Source of the DNA: Mucilaginibacter inviolabilis
Lineage (GTDB): Bacteria > Bacteroidota > Bacteroidia > Sphingobacteriales > Sphingobacteriaceae
Direction of reading: 5' to 3'
Assembly (NCBI RefSeq): GCF_011089895.1
Contig: NZ_JAANAT010000005.1
Span: 248,001-312,000, forward strand
Length of the DNA: 64,000 nucleotides
The notes beneath the pieces were generated by a model, which was given only the letters and a program-made list of their open reading frames with translations, had not been told where the DNA came from and did no database searches. Shown here in pieces: positions 26,312 to 35,534 of this stretch. Position 1 is the first letter of the stretch. The number at the start of each line of letters is the position of its first letter. The position numbers and the translations under genes were made by a program.

Positions 26312-26626
26312 TTAATACACATTAAGTGATGGATCAATTTCTGCCGCCCAAGCCAAAATACCACCCTGTAAATTGGTCAGGTTGCTATAGCCTAATTGCT
26401 GCAATTGCATAATGGCCGCCGCGCTGCGTTTACCGCTGCGGCACATCACCACTACGGGCTTTTCTTTACTTACTTTGTCGGCTTCAATTAAAATGCCGCC
26501 AAGCGGTATTAATTGTCCGCCCAGGTTTGAGGTTTCATATTCAAACTCTTCCCTTACGTCAATCAGTTGAAAATCTTCGCCTTTGTCCAGTTTTTCTTTT
26601 AGTTCCTGTACGGTTATCTCATTCAT
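26312..26626 (-). CDS. Single-domain rhodanese-like sulfurtransferase
   Basis: A 104-residue rhodanese domain. The active-site loop is MCRSGKRS with catalytic cysteine C62, preceded by LIDVREEFEYE and followed by LQGGILAWA. Cytoplasmic sulfur or persulfide transfer is expected. It is the first gene of the rhodanese/small membrane/SPFH operon. Confidence 0.93.
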   Translation of the reverse strand: MNEITVQELKEKLDKGEDFQLIDVREEFEYETSNLGGQLIPLGGILIEADKVSKEKPVVVMCRSGKRSAAAIMQLQQLGYSNLTNLQGGILAWAAEIDPSLNVY

Positions 26627-26836
26627 GTTAAATAAAATTATAATCCAAAGGTAGCTTTTTTTCTATATCAAATAATTAAGCCCGATTTTTGTAACAATCG
26701 ATGTCTAAGTGCGTTTTATGTATAATATTGCACAATATTTGTGTTTTGTTACGTTTACGTGCAATGAAAAAAGAGATGAGCGCTGAAAAGGTTTACATTA
26801 ACCCAACACGATCGTCCATAAAATGGATCATAATAG

Positions 26837-27955
26837 ATGAAAAAAGTTACACGCTTTTTCTGGTTTTGTTCAGGAGCGCATATTGATACCCTAAAAAAAT
26901 ATCCTATTGAACATAATAAATATGTGGGCATTGGTGCCACCATATTTTTCACGGCATTGTTTGCCTCCTTATCTGGCGGCTATGCTATGTATTTTGTTTT
27001 TAATGGCGATGCCTTTGCTGTAGGCTTTGCCATTTTATTTGGTTTGCTATGGGGTACTGCCATTTTTAATATGGACAGGTACATCGTATCGAGCATCAAT
27101 AAAGAGGGCAGTACCAATCAGCAGATATTGCAGGCTTCGCCGCGTATTTTGCTGGCCATTATGATAGGCGTGGTTATTTCGCGCCCGTTGGAGCTGAAAA
27201 TATTTGATAAAGAGATCCGTCAGAAATTAAAAACAGCGTACCTGAAGGGGCAGCACCGCAAAATTGACACTCTAGAAAAAACCTATCAGCAAAAATATGC
27301 GATGGAGATGGGCAAAAACGGCGATCTGAAAAAGGAAAAAGATTCGCTGGAAAAGGATATCAATCGCTCACGCTATCAGCTTAACCAGGAGGTTTTTGGC
27401 GATAAAACCAACCAAACATCGGGCATTACCGGCTACGGTACTTATGCCAAGCAAAAGCAGGCCGTACTGGAAGAAAAAGAAAGCCGTCTAAAGGAAGTAA
27501 CCCAGAATTTAGGCCAGATGGACCAATACCTGGCCGCCCGAAAGGACTATGAGGGATTAAATAGTACGCGCCTTTTCACCGAGCATCAGCTGGATAGCCT
27601 AACTAATATTGCCGGCTTCAGCGATCGTAACTGGGCCCTGGGCCAGCTAACCTATAACGAGAATGGCACCCGCGATCTGGATACTTACCTGGCTATATCA
27701 TTTATAGGCTACCTGTTTATCCTGTTTGAATGCTTGCCGGTATTTGTAAAGCTGATGTCGCCCAAAGGGCCATATGATGTAGCTATAGCCAAAACCGCCG
27801 AGGCCAATATCCATTTCGCTGAGCGTGATAAGGAAAGGGAAAACACCGTTACCGACAATATTTATGATCACTCCGTTGGTACCGATATTGAAAGACGAAA
27901 GAAGATCATTACCTCGCAATCAGATTATGATTTTGAGCGGCATAGTTACGAGTAA
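26837..27955 (+). CDS. DUF4407 membrane protein
   Basis: A 372-residue protein with hydrophobic segments near residues 30-50, 60-75 and 105-120, a long charged coiled-coil middle (about 140-260, rich in K/E/Q) and a last hydrophobic segment near 295-310. The N-terminal WFCSGAHIDTLKKYP is typical of DUF4407. Function unknown in the family. Start at 26837 fits the preceding AT-rich promoter region; it is monocistronic and divergent from the rhodanese operon. Confidence 0.88.
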   Translation: MKKVTRFFWFCSGAHIDTLKKYPIEHNKYVGIGATIFFTALFASLSGGYAMYFVFNGDAFAVGFAILFGLLWGTAIFNMDRYIVSSINKEGSTNQQILQASPRILLAIMIGVVISRPLELKIFDKEIRQKLKTAYLKGQHRKIDTLEKTYQQKYAMEMGKNGDLKKEKDSLEKDINRSRYQLNQEVFGDKTNQTSGITGYGTYAKQKQAVLEEKESRLKEVTQNLGQMDQYLAARKDYEGLNSTRLFTEHQLDSLTNIAGFSDRNWALGQLTYNENGTRDLDTYLAISFIGYLFILFECLPVFVKLMSPKGPYDVAIAKTAEANIHFAERDKERENTVTDNIYDHSVGTDIERRKKIITSQSDYDFERHSYE

Positions 27956-28047
27956 CATCCGGTAAATATTTAAGTACAGATTTTCCACAAAAAGCCATCA
28001 GTTTTCCTACAGCTTGATATTTTATACTTGTGTAAAGCAAAAATATC

Positions 28048-28476
28048 ATGAAAAAGACATTATCACTGCTGATGGGCCTGGGCTTTATAGCCAATGCCGC
28101 ATTAGCCCAGAACCTGAAATCAAAGGATGTGCCCGCTGTTGTTAAATCAGCACTAGCATCAAAGTATCCTACAGCCAGCAAAGTAAACTGGGAAAAAGAG
28201 AAAGGTAATTACGAGGCCAACTGGGGTGGCAAATCGGGCGAAGATAATTCGGCTGTTTTTACTCCCTCCGGAGCCTTTGTAGAAATTGTAAAGGCCATCC
28301 CCATTACCGATCTTCCCAAAAGCATAGCGCCTTATGTGAGTGTACATTATAATGGAGCAAAGATCAAGGAAGCAGGTAAGGTTACCGATGCGGCCGGGAA
28401 AACATTTTACGAAGCGGAAATAAAAGGTGGCGACCTGATTTTTGATGAGAACGGTGTATTTGTGAAAAAGGATTAA
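28048..28476 (+). CDS. PepSY-like secreted protein, 142 aa
   Basis: Signal peptide MKKTLSLLMGLGFIANAALA, then one PepSY-like (BLIP-like fold) domain with the family pattern VPAVVKSALASKYPTA, VNWEKEKGNYEANW and a second half with YEAEIKGGDLIFDENG. These small Bacteroidota proteins are periplasmic with unknown function. A bidirectional terminator follows. Confidence 0.85.
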   Translation: MKKTLSLLMGLGFIANAALAQNLKSKDVPAVVKSALASKYPTASKVNWEKEKGNYEANWGGKSGEDNSAVFTPSGAFVEIVKAIPITDLPKSIAPYVSVHYNGAKIKEAGKVTDAAGKTFYEAEIKGGDLIFDENGVFVKKD

Positions 28477-28493
28477 TTGCCCGTCTTGTACAG

Positions 28494-28531
28494 TAAAAAG
28501 CCCCATCGCTGAGCTGTGATGGGGCTTTTTA
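28494..28531. terminator. Bidirectional terminator between convergent genes
   Basis: AAAAAGCCCCATC and GATGGGGCTTTTT form a perfect stem flanked by A- and T-runs, serving both the PepSY-like gene and the copper-binding-protein gene. Confidence 0.92.
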
Positions 28532-28532
28532 C

Positions 28533-28877
28533 TTAATCCTGTGTCACAGGTTCGTGGTGTTGATGACATGCCTCTGCGCAAGCCAAACATGCTTCTGCAC
28601 ATTTCCGGCAATGGTCGTGATGATGTTTGCCGCATTCATCGGCGCAAAGCCGGCATATTTCCTCGCATATAACCAGGTACTGATAGGCAATGGCCGAGTC
28701 CCGTTGTAATAACCGGGCTGCCTGGTTACATATATCAGCACAATCCCTGTCGAGCCTGATACACTGAGCCATCATCTTTACATCCTCTTCACGTAAGCAG
28801 GCCGTTGCACAATGTTCGCAGGCCAGCACGCAATTAAACAGCTTCTGAATTAATTGCTGATGATCATGATTATTCAT
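28533..28877 (-). CDS. Four-helix-bundle copper-binding protein (Csp-like, DUF326)
   Basis: A 114-residue cysteine-rich protein with repeated CxxC/CxxxC pairs along helices, for example CVLACEHCATAC and CRKCAEACLACAEACH, plus a histidine cluster KHHHDH. This is the pattern of cytosolic copper storage proteins (Csp3), which bind many Cu(I) ions inside the bundle. There is no signal peptide. No copper exporter or chaperone is adjacent. Confidence 0.93.
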   Translation of the reverse strand: MNNHDHQQLIQKLFNCVLACEHCATACLREEDVKMMAQCIRLDRDCADICNQAARLLQRDSAIAYQYLVICEEICRLCADECGKHHHDHCRKCAEACLACAEACHQHHEPVTQD

Positions 28878-28946
28878 AGCTATGTTATTAATTGGTATAC
28901 TATAACAATACCCAAAAACCCCAAAAGGTTTTCTTTATTTGAAACC

Positions 28947-28994
28947 ATCATGAGCTAAGGCTCGCAAACCGGAATGAGCAAACCGGCTCATGAT
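28947..28994. promoter_or_regulatory. Inverted and direct repeats upstream of the copper-protein gene
   Basis: ATCATGAGC (28947-28955) is inverted as GCTCATGAT (28986-28994), and between them GCAAACCGG occurs twice. It is 70-120 bp upstream of the start at 28877. It could be an operator or a repeat remnant. Confidence 0.35.
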
Positions 28995-29084
28995 AACTTC
29001 ATCGCCATTAAAAAACAAACTACACAGCATTCATGAGCTCCATGGAAAAACAACTTATTAACGAATAATTACTCTGATGAAAAA

Positions 29085-30167
29085 TCACCACCCTTTAAGC
29101 TGCTTTAAATAGGTTGTTAGTTCATCGGCTATAAATTCATGTTCTTTCATATCAGGATGTGTACCGCAGCCCTGATAGTATCGCCTGGAAAAGAAATATT
29201 TATATACTTTTTTGTCGCCACTATTATTGACCTCGGCAGTAATAGCGCTCAGGTAATTTTGCAACGCGGCAGATAGTTTATCATCGGCCATGGGACTGCT
29301 TAAACATACGATATCGGCTGTCGGATACTTTTGTCTTACCGTCTTAATAAACTTGGTATAGATATCGCAGTAGCGGATGGAATCACCAACACCATCATTC
29401 TGGCCCAGGCAAACGGTTACTACATCGGGCTGGTAATGTTTAAAATTCCAGGCAATAGAGTCATTACGCAGGAAAACCTTATCAAACACCAGGGGCATGG
29501 TAATATCCATATTACAGCAGCTGTGTACCATACCAATACCTGCAACCGAAGTAAGCTGCCACTGCGCGTTTAAGTTACGTGAGGTACGCGGCCCGTAACT
29601 CATATAAGCATTATGCTGATCGTACCACTCGCCCTTACCGCATGGGGTGGTAGACTGATCCATACCTGCTCCGCTGGTAATAGAATCGCCGATATATTCA
29701 ATTTTACGTGCGGGCTGAGCGGTTGGAGGTAAAAGTTTAACGCATCTCACTCCCATAAAATCAATGTAGCCGATCTGCGATTCGGTGTCCTTGCAAATAA
29801 CAACTGTATGTTCGCCGTCTGTCAATCCATCTGCTACGGTGATTACATTGGTTTTGCCTGTAGTTTGTATACGATAGGGCGTATTATTATCAACTGCAAT
29901 TTCCAGGTAATTGTGGCTTTTGCCGTACAGCACCTCGTCATTAATCAGTAACTCACATTTTTTGCCTTCAAAGCGAAGTTTGATATAAACCCCCGGCGAC
30001 CACATCCTGGGTCTTAGCGGATTGGTGAAGTCAATCCGCCCTATGTATTGTATATAAGCACTATTGGCCTTGTATAATTTTAAGATTTGTTTAGGGGAAG
30101 CTGCATGGGCGTTATAGGATAGCTGCAGCAATAGGGCAAAGAGTAAACCAGCTATATATTTTATCAT
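29085..30167 (-). CDS. SGNH/GDSL hydrolase with N-terminal beta-sandwich (CE2-like esterase)
   Basis: A 360-residue secreted protein, signal peptide cut after AHA (residue 22). Residues 30-145 form a beta-sandwich like that of CE2 acetylxylan esterases, and the SGNH domain follows with IGDSITSG (S162), the block III motif CLGQNDG and the C-terminal GCGTHPD carrying the expected histidine. It would remove acetyl groups from polysaccharide. No other carbohydrate genes are next to it. Confidence 0.88.
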   Translation of the reverse strand: MIKYIAGLLFALLLQLSYNAHAASPKQILKLYKANSAYIQYIGRIDFTNPLRPRMWSPGVYIKLRFEGKKCELLINDEVLYGKSHNYLEIAVDNNTPYRIQTTGKTNVITVADGLTDGEHTVVICKDTESQIGYIDFMGVRCVKLLPPTAQPARKIEYIGDSITSGAGMDQSTTPCGKGEWYDQHNAYMSYGPRTSRNLNAQWQLTSVAGIGMVHSCCNMDITMPLVFDKVFLRNDSIAWNFKHYQPDVVTVCLGQNDGVGDSIRYCDIYTKFIKTVRQKYPTADIVCLSSPMADDKLSAALQNYLSAITAEVNNSGDKKVYKYFFSRRYYQGCGTHPDMKEHEFIADELTTYLKQLKGW

Positions 30168-30266
30168 ATCAGGTTAATAGTTGTAGCGTAAAATTAGTTC
30201 ACCGGATACCGGTCAAATACTTCTATAACGTTTTTACCGCCTCAGTGTTCCCTGAATTTATAAAAA

Positions 30267-30298
30267 AACGGGCTGCCTCAATGAAGAGGCAGCCCGTT
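30267..30298 (-). terminator. Terminator of the DUF6515 gene
   Basis: On the minus strand AACGGGCTGCCTC and GAGGCAGCCCGTT pair perfectly over 13 bp, followed by a T-run. Confidence 0.92.
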
Positions 30299-30326
30299 AT
30301 ATGCTATCTAAGGTAATTTATATGCC

Positions 30327-31418
30327 TTATTGTTGATTCTGATCGGCAGGATCATCAGATGGTGTACCTACAATTTTGTAAGCTCTGTTACCATTATTGT
30401 CTGTAGTATCCTGGTAGTAATAACCATCAGGAGATACATACAATTTTTCGCCGTTGATCTTTATTTTTCTGCTGTCCTGTGGTAACTGGCCAACTATATC
30501 ACCTATTTGAGGTGCTTGCTGAACATCACCGTTACCACCCTGGTCAGTATTTAATTCGCCGTCTTTACCTGCAATTACATAAGTGGCGGTTCCGTCGTCT
30601 TTAGTAATTGGCTGATAGTAAACACCATTTGATTCATAATACTGCTCGCCATTAATCATGATAGACTGTGCATCTTTTGGCAATGTTTTGATCTCGGCAC
30701 CCACAGGTGGCTCAACTACAGTATATTGATCATTAACCTGTTGGTAGTATAAACCATCGCTATAGTAGTACTGGTAATCGCCCCAGAAAAATGGATAGTA
30801 ACCATAAGGTAAAAATCCTATGCTAAAGCCTAATCTTGGCAAATAGTATGAGTTATAGTAGTTACGGTAAGGATACCAGTAATGATTTCCGAAGTAACCG
30901 CCACGACCGCCATAACGGTAGCTAGGATAAACACGGGAACCGTAACCGTTACCGCCGCTTCTGTAGTAAGTACCACGGCCACCGGCATATGAATTTCTGC
31001 TCACGCTGGCATATCCACGGGTTCCGTAACCATAGCTACGTGTAGCTGTTCCGGTACTAACACGGTTACCACCAGGTGCTACAGCTATGTTGCTGCGGGT
31101 TCCGGCACCATAAGTACGTTGTGGAGCTGCAGTAACGTTGGTACGTGAGGCAAAGCCACTGCTACCATAGGTACGCTGAGGTGCAGCTATTGCAGATCGT
31201 TGCGCACCACCGTTAAACGATGGACGTGAAAAGCTTGCACCACCGGATGAACGGGAGAAACCACCGCCTCCTCCGCCACCACCGCCGGATGATCTTGAGC
31301 CGCCACCGCCGCCACCACCACCGCCGGTTCTATGCTGTGCATTGGCGGTAAAAGCTAAAGACAAACTCAACAGAGTTCCTAAAGCTAGAGTGAATAATTT
31401 TTTATATGTGCGTTTCAT
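30327..31418 (-). CDS. Gly/Ser-rich secreted protein (DUF6515 family)
   Basis: A 363-residue protein with signal peptide (about residues 1-27, cut after ANA). Residues 30-75 are runs of glycine and serine, then an Arg/Tyr/Ser-rich low-complexity region to about 190, a hydrophobic stretch LGFSIGFLPYGYYPFFWG and two copies of a C-terminal module with INGEQYYESNGVYYQ and INGEKLYVSPDGYYYQ. These end modules are typical of DUF6515. Probably a cell-surface protein of unknown role. Confidence 0.82.
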   Translation of the reverse strand: MKRTYKKLFTLALGTLLSLSLAFTANAQHRTGGGGGGGGGSRSSGGGGGGGGGFSRSSGGASFSRPSFNGGAQRSAIAAPQRTYGSSGFASRTNVTAAPQRTYGAGTRSNIAVAPGGNRVSTGTATRSYGYGTRGYASVSRNSYAGGRGTYYRSGGNGYGSRVYPSYRYGGRGGYFGNHYWYPYRNYYNSYYLPRLGFSIGFLPYGYYPFFWGDYQYYYSDGLYYQQVNDQYTVVEPPVGAEIKTLPKDAQSIMINGEQYYESNGVYYQPITKDDGTATYVIAGKDGELNTDQGGNGDVQQAPQIGDIVGQLPQDSRKIKINGEKLYVSPDGYYYQDTTDNNGNRAYKIVGTPSDDPADQNQQ

Positions 31419-31580
31419 GATGAAAATTTTTTAACTAATCAGCCGGGTATTCTTTGCTGATATAAGTATATAGACTAATAAATGATTAAACGGTTTAATC
31501 CGTTTTTAATTATATTTAACAAAAAGTACACCAATATAGTATTCTGCTGTAAAAACAGCTCAATTATACACTTTTCTGAC

Positions 31581-32153
31581 CTAATCCAGCCCTTCTGCAA
31601 CCCATAAAAAGGACTGTTGAAAGCTCAGCGTAAAAAAACCATCATGCGTGGTTTTAAAGTTTCCTGGGGTTATTTGTTCCAAACCAGTGTAATTTAACCC
31701 TTTTGTACTGTTTAGGATTCGTATTTCATCGCCGGCTGGTTTCCATTTGCTAAAACCAGAACTTATGGCATAAATTTTTTGATACCCTTGAAATATCACC
31801 AGATCAATTTTCCCGGCATAATTTAACAGATCATCAAATGCAGGTTCGTCTGTTATTACGTTTACGGCCGGGTAATGGTTGGCTATCAGGTAATTTAATG
31901 CCGTTACTGCCAACGTATTATCGCCGGGGGGCATCAGTTTTACATCTGATTGTATCATGTCTTCTCCGCCGTTGCCAATCACCCAATCCACCTTAATACC
32001 CAACATATGGAGTTTTTCGGCGGTATGCGGGATGGTTATTACCGTGGGACTCCACTCCAGCAACTGCCCCAGTAACTCCTCCGGAAAATCATCAAGCCCC
32101 AGCACCAGTAATGCCGGCTCCTGCTTTTCCCTTACAATATGGTGAGAAGACAT
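31581..32153 (-). CDS. Thiamine pyrophosphokinase-like protein
   Basis: A 190-residue protein. The N-terminal half resembles the catalytic domain of thiamine pyrophosphokinase: VDWVIGNGGEDM occupies the place of the usual PDYIIGDxDS motif, and DNTLAVTALNYL the place of the TDxxKAL helix, but several acidic residues are replaced. The C-terminal part (SSGFSKWKPAGDEIRI, HDGFFTLSF) fits the thiamine-binding beta domain. It lies upstream of nothing thiamine-related on its own transcript but 375 bp downstream of thiE. It may be active, specialised or degenerate. Confidence 0.55.
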   Translation of the reverse strand: MSSHHIVREKQEPALLVLGLDDFPEELLGQLLEWSPTVITIPHTAEKLHMLGIKVDWVIGNGGEDMIQSDVKLMPPGDNTLAVTALNYLIANHYPAVNVITDEPAFDDLLNYAGKIDLVIFQGYQKIYAISSGFSKWKPAGDEIRILNSTKGLNYTGLEQITPGNFKTTHDGFFTLSFQQSFLWVAEGLD

Positions 32154-32527
32154 CGATTAAAAGTAGATAGAATAAATGAATATTTAATGAATGTGTTTAA
32201 ACAACAAATGTTAAAATAGTATACCACTCCAAAAAAACTTTTTAAACCTTGAATTTTAACACTTTCCGGCTTAAAAACAGGCCAAAACTGTTCAAAAATC
32301 AACCTAAAAACACTCATTTTAACACTTTTTAACAAATTCAAACATGATTTTGATGTGTTTTGAAAAGTTTAAAAAGTATTAATTTATTGATTGTCAAATA
32401 ACTAAATATAAAACAATAGATTTTTGGACTGTTTTATTCCTTAACAAAACAGCCCGGTTCTCTATAAAAAGAAAGCCAGGCTGTGATTTATATAAAGATA
32501 CGAAAAATAAATCTTGAGACTGTGAAC
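32154..32527. other. AT-rich non-coding spacer with element-like repeats
   Basis: About 374 bp without a credible gene. It contains TTTTAACACTTT twice, CTTTTTAAAC (about 32238) inverted as GTTTAAAAAG (about 32368), and AACTAAATATAAAACAATAG, which resembles the core of the 25070-25172 element. The thiE terminator lies at 32448-32484. Confidence 0.55.
32448..32484 (-). terminator. Terminator of thiE
   Basis: On the minus strand CACAGCCTGGCTTTCT pairs with AGAGAACCGGGCTG (imperfect stem) and is followed by TTTTGTT. Confidence 0.7.
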
Positions 32528-33151
32528 TTAATAAACTTTCCTGTAAAACTCCTTCAACGCTGCTCCGGGATTGAGCGCCAGGTTAACGGCTCCTGATACG
32601 GCTATGCCATAAATGCCTGTCTGCAGCAGGTGTTCCACATCATTCAGTTGTATGCCGCCTACAGCTATTACGGGGATATCAATAGGGAGCTGTTCCAGTT
32701 TCCGGTAGCCATCAAAACCTAGTAGCGGGTAATCATTTTGTTTGGTATGGGTATGCGCAAAGGGGCCATAGCCGCAATAATCCACAATACCCAGGCTTTG
32801 TATTTTTAACAGGGCATCCGGGTTGCTGGCCGATGCGCCTAATGTTTTTTCATCTGTGATCACCCTGCGTATAGCCGCCAGATTGGCCAGGGGATCTTCG
32901 ATATGCACGCCCTGGGCATCTACCTTATCCAGTAAATGATAGTGATTGGTGATGATGAGGGTTGCGCCCCAGTCATCGCAGATTCCTGCAATTTCGTTCA
33001 GCTCGTCAATCAGTTCATCTTCTGCCTTGGTCATGCAACGGTATTGCACCCAGTTAGCACCCGCTTCGCAGGCTATCTGCACTTGCTGAACATGACTGCG
33101 ATCGGGCAGATCCTGCGTGAGGTAGTGAAATTTGGAAATGTACTTTTTCAT
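32528..33151 (-). CDS. thiE: Thiamine phosphate synthase (ThiE/TenI family)
   Basis: A 207-residue TIM-barrel protein. Visible are VQYRCMTKAEDE (pyrophosphate-side strand), DAQGVHIEDP, the phosphate loop FAHTHTKQN matching the ThiE TxTK motif, and VIAVGGI near the end. It would join HMP-PP and thiazole phosphate into thiamine phosphate. The usual INDRxDLA and GVHLGQxD motifs are altered (ITNHYHLLD, GVHIEDP), so a TenI-like or specialised activity is possible. A 15-bp inverted repeat lies just upstream. Confidence 0.8.
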   Translation of the reverse strand: MKKYISKFHYLTQDLPDRSHVQQVQIACEAGANWVQYRCMTKAEDELIDELNEIAGICDDWGATLIITNHYHLLDKVDAQGVHIEDPLANLAAIRRVITDEKTLGASASNPDALLKIQSLGIVDYCGYGPFAHTHTKQNDYPLLGFDGYRKLEQLPIDIPVIAVGGIQLNDVEHLLQTGIYGIAVSGAVNLALNPGAALKEFYRKVY

Positions 33152-33166
33152 ACTCTTTCTTAGTCA

Positions 33167-33216
33167 GAATTATCTCCTTACACAGGGGTGTATATGCCCG
33201 CGTAAGGAGATAATTC
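33167..33216 (-). promoter_or_regulatory. 15-bp perfect inverted repeat upstream of thiE
   Basis: GAATTATCTCCTTAC (33167-33181) is inverted exactly at 33202-33216, 16 bp before the thiE start. It may terminate the upstream 113-aa gene (no T-run is present) or act as an operator or leader hairpin for thiE. Confidence 0.5.
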
Positions 33217-33227
33217 AAGCAAATACA

Positions 33228-33569
33228 TTAATAACTCTCAAATGTGTATAAAAACACCTTCCCATTATGAATTAACTTTAACGTGTCTGCCTTGGCCGCT
33301 TTATAAACACTATCGCCTTTTTTTGCAAAATAAGGGAAGTCCATTTTATTATTGATTACAGAAGGGGCAAAAGTAAATTTCTGATTATTGACTACAATAT
33401 CTACCACTCCTTTGCCATGAATAACATCTACAAGTTTTCCATCTATTTTGGAGTTATTGAATTTGAGAAATTTTCTCCTTATGTCTTGTCTTCCATAATA
33501 ATTCACTATAATAAATAACAAAATAGTGCATCCTAATATTATAAATGTAATTCTACTTTTTCTCATCAC
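33228..33569 (-). CDS. Hypothetical membrane-anchored protein, 113 aa
   Basis: One N-terminal transmembrane helix (about residues 7-24, ITFIILGCTILLFIIVNYYG) followed by a basic polar domain with short beta-like segments (KLVDVIHGKGVVDIVVNN, FAPSVINNKMDFPY). No known family. It is upstream of thiE on the same strand with a 76-bp gap containing an inverted repeat. AT-richer than its neighbours. Confidence 0.6.
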   Translation of the reverse strand: MMRKSRITFIILGCTILLFIIVNYYGRQDIRRKFLKFNNSKIDGKLVDVIHGKGVVDIVVNNQKFTFAPSVINNKMDFPYFAKKGDSVYKAAKADTLKLIHNGKVFLYTFESY

Positions 33570-33628
33570 ATGTATTTCCTAATGATAGCAACCACATGCC
33601 TGTACATTATAAACTAGGATATTCCAAC

Positions 33629-35302
33629 TTATAATTTCTCCTGCGTTAGCACTTCGCTGATAGTTTTGCCAATATTACCGTTTGGTGCTTGTATGTGCAG
33701 TAAAGATGCTACTGTTGGGGCGATATCCGCCATGTGTGTTTGGCGGGTAAGGCTGCCGTGTTTAATACCCCAACCCATAAATACCAGCGGGATATGGGTA
33801 TCATACGGGTTCCAGGCACCATGGGTAGTACCGGTGCTGCCGTGCCCTGTAAAGTACCCGGGTTTCAGGATAATTTGTATCACACCACTATGTTCCACAT
33901 TATATCCGTTGATAATGCGGGTACGCAGATCTTCGGGAATGTTGGCGGTTTGAGCCCTCTGCATATCCACAGCAAAAGCAATAGCCGGCTGTGCCTGCAG
34001 GTAATCAATACAGATTTGTTTCAGCGCGTCGATATTCAATCCTTCTTTTTTGATGATGGAGTTATTGAAGGTAACCTGGTAATTGGCCATACTCCTGATC
34101 AGGTTTTTCACTTTAAATTTATCTTCCATCAGTTTCTCCATATCAACAACAGCCTTATAATCGTCCCAGAAACCGGCCGGTATTTTATGATCGGTTAAAA
34201 ATGTAGGATTATGCGCGGCGCCATGATCGGCTGTTAAAAAAACAGAGTAATTGCCTTTGCCCACAGTAGCATCCAGATAGCTAAAAAACGAGGCCAGGTC
34301 CTTATCCAGCCTTAAATAAGTATCTTCTGCCTCTACCGAATTGGGGCCAAATTGATGACCAACGTAATCTGTAGAAGACAAGCTCACCGCTAAAAAGTCG
34401 GTCACCACATTTTTTCCCAGTTGTTCGCCTTCAACCGCGGCGCGGGCCAGGTCGAGCGTCATGCTGTTTCCAAACGGAGTTGAGCGGATCATACCCACTT
34501 TGCCTTTGTATAATTCGGATGTTTTAATGGGGAAGGTTGGTGCTTCTGTTCCGCCAAATTTACCTTCATAACGAGGGCTGTTATCAGGTGTGCTCTGTAC
34601 ATAGGTATTGACAGGGTATAGTGTGTTCCAATCCTGTTTCAGGTATTTTTCGGCTATTTTCTGATCATTAAATTTCGTAACCCAGGCCGGCAAACCGGTC
34701 ATGTAGTAAGTACTGCTAATCCAGTTGCCGCTTTCATCATCAAACCAGTAAGCAGCATTGGCCGTATGCCCGGCTGGCAGGATACCACCCCTGTCTTTCA
34801 GGGCAATACCAATAACTTTGGAGCGGAAGTTGGTAGCCAGTCTCAGCTCGTCGGTTACGGTAGTCACCAGCAAATTGCGGGGCGACATCTGACCGGCTTT
34901 TGATGTGCTGCCTACAGCCTGCACGGTGCTGTCGTCTGTGCAGTACATAGATTTTCCAGTGGCTTGTATAATAAAATCGTTACCTGCTATGCCATGCAGC
35001 GCCGGTACCGAGCCGGTATAGATACAGGTATGGCCCGCAGCGGTTACGGTAGGTATATAGTCGATATTGGTATTTTCGCAAGTGAAACCTTCGTTCAATA
35101 AACGCTTAAAACCTCCTGTCTGGTAACGATCATAATACCTGTACAGATAATCCCAGCGCATCTGATCAACCACCAGGCCCACAACCAGCTTTGGATGTGA
35201 TAATGAGGCGGTAGCGGGAATGGTACTAACTTTCTTTTTTTGTGCCGATACCGAAACGGCAGCAACGCATAAGGGAACAAGGAGTAGATGTTTAAGCTTC
35301 AT
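33629..35302 (-). CDS. Alkaline phosphatase superfamily protein (PafA-like)
   Basis: A 557-residue secreted enzyme, signal peptide cut after VSA (about residue 20). Metal and nucleophile motifs are VVDQMRWDYL, the threonine-containing PTVTAAGHT (Thr nucleophile position of PafA), TDYVGHQFGP and TADHGAAHN. It hydrolyses phosphate monoesters in the periplasm. Length fits PafA-type phosphatases of Bacteroidota. Monocistronic. Confidence 0.9.
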   Translation of the reverse strand: MKLKHLLLVPLCVAAVSVSAQKKKVSTIPATASLSHPKLVVGLVVDQMRWDYLYRYYDRYQTGGFKRLLNEGFTCENTNIDYIPTVTAAGHTCIYTGSVPALHGIAGNDFIIQATGKSMYCTDDSTVQAVGSTSKAGQMSPRNLLVTTVTDELRLATNFRSKVIGIALKDRGGILPAGHTANAAYWFDDESGNWISSTYYMTGLPAWVTKFNDQKIAEKYLKQDWNTLYPVNTYVQSTPDNSPRYEGKFGGTEAPTFPIKTSELYKGKVGMIRSTPFGNSMTLDLARAAVEGEQLGKNVVTDFLAVSLSSTDYVGHQFGPNSVEAEDTYLRLDKDLASFFSYLDATVGKGNYSVFLTADHGAAHNPTFLTDHKIPAGFWDDYKAVVDMEKLMEDKFKVKNLIRSMANYQVTFNNSIIKKEGLNIDALKQICIDYLQAQPAIAFAVDMQRAQTANIPEDLRTRIINGYNVEHSGVIQIILKPGYFTGHGSTGTTHGAWNPYDTHIPLVFMGWGIKHGSLTRQTHMADIAPTVASLLHIQAPNGNIGKTISEVLTQEKL

Positions 35303-35534
35303 TTTTTAAGAGTTTGGAGAAGCCCAAATATCAACAATGCTTTTAAAATGCGGTATAGTTTTTTGTTAAATATAATGTTTGTTACGGAAACTTGGTATCG
35401 ACTTCGCTGCTATCGCAGTTTAATTATTGAATTATTGATTTAGTGAATTAGTGATTAAATCCGGTTTTGGTAATGTCGCTTTTATTTCAATTGCTGGCGT
35501 ACGCGTACCGCGTGCACATCGAAGTACACAATTA

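Noticed and set aside
32132..32341. A 69-codon minus-strand frame in the AT-rich spacer upstream of the TPK-like gene
   Set aside because: It runs through repeat words, overlaps the start of the TPK-like gene and has no signal or domain.
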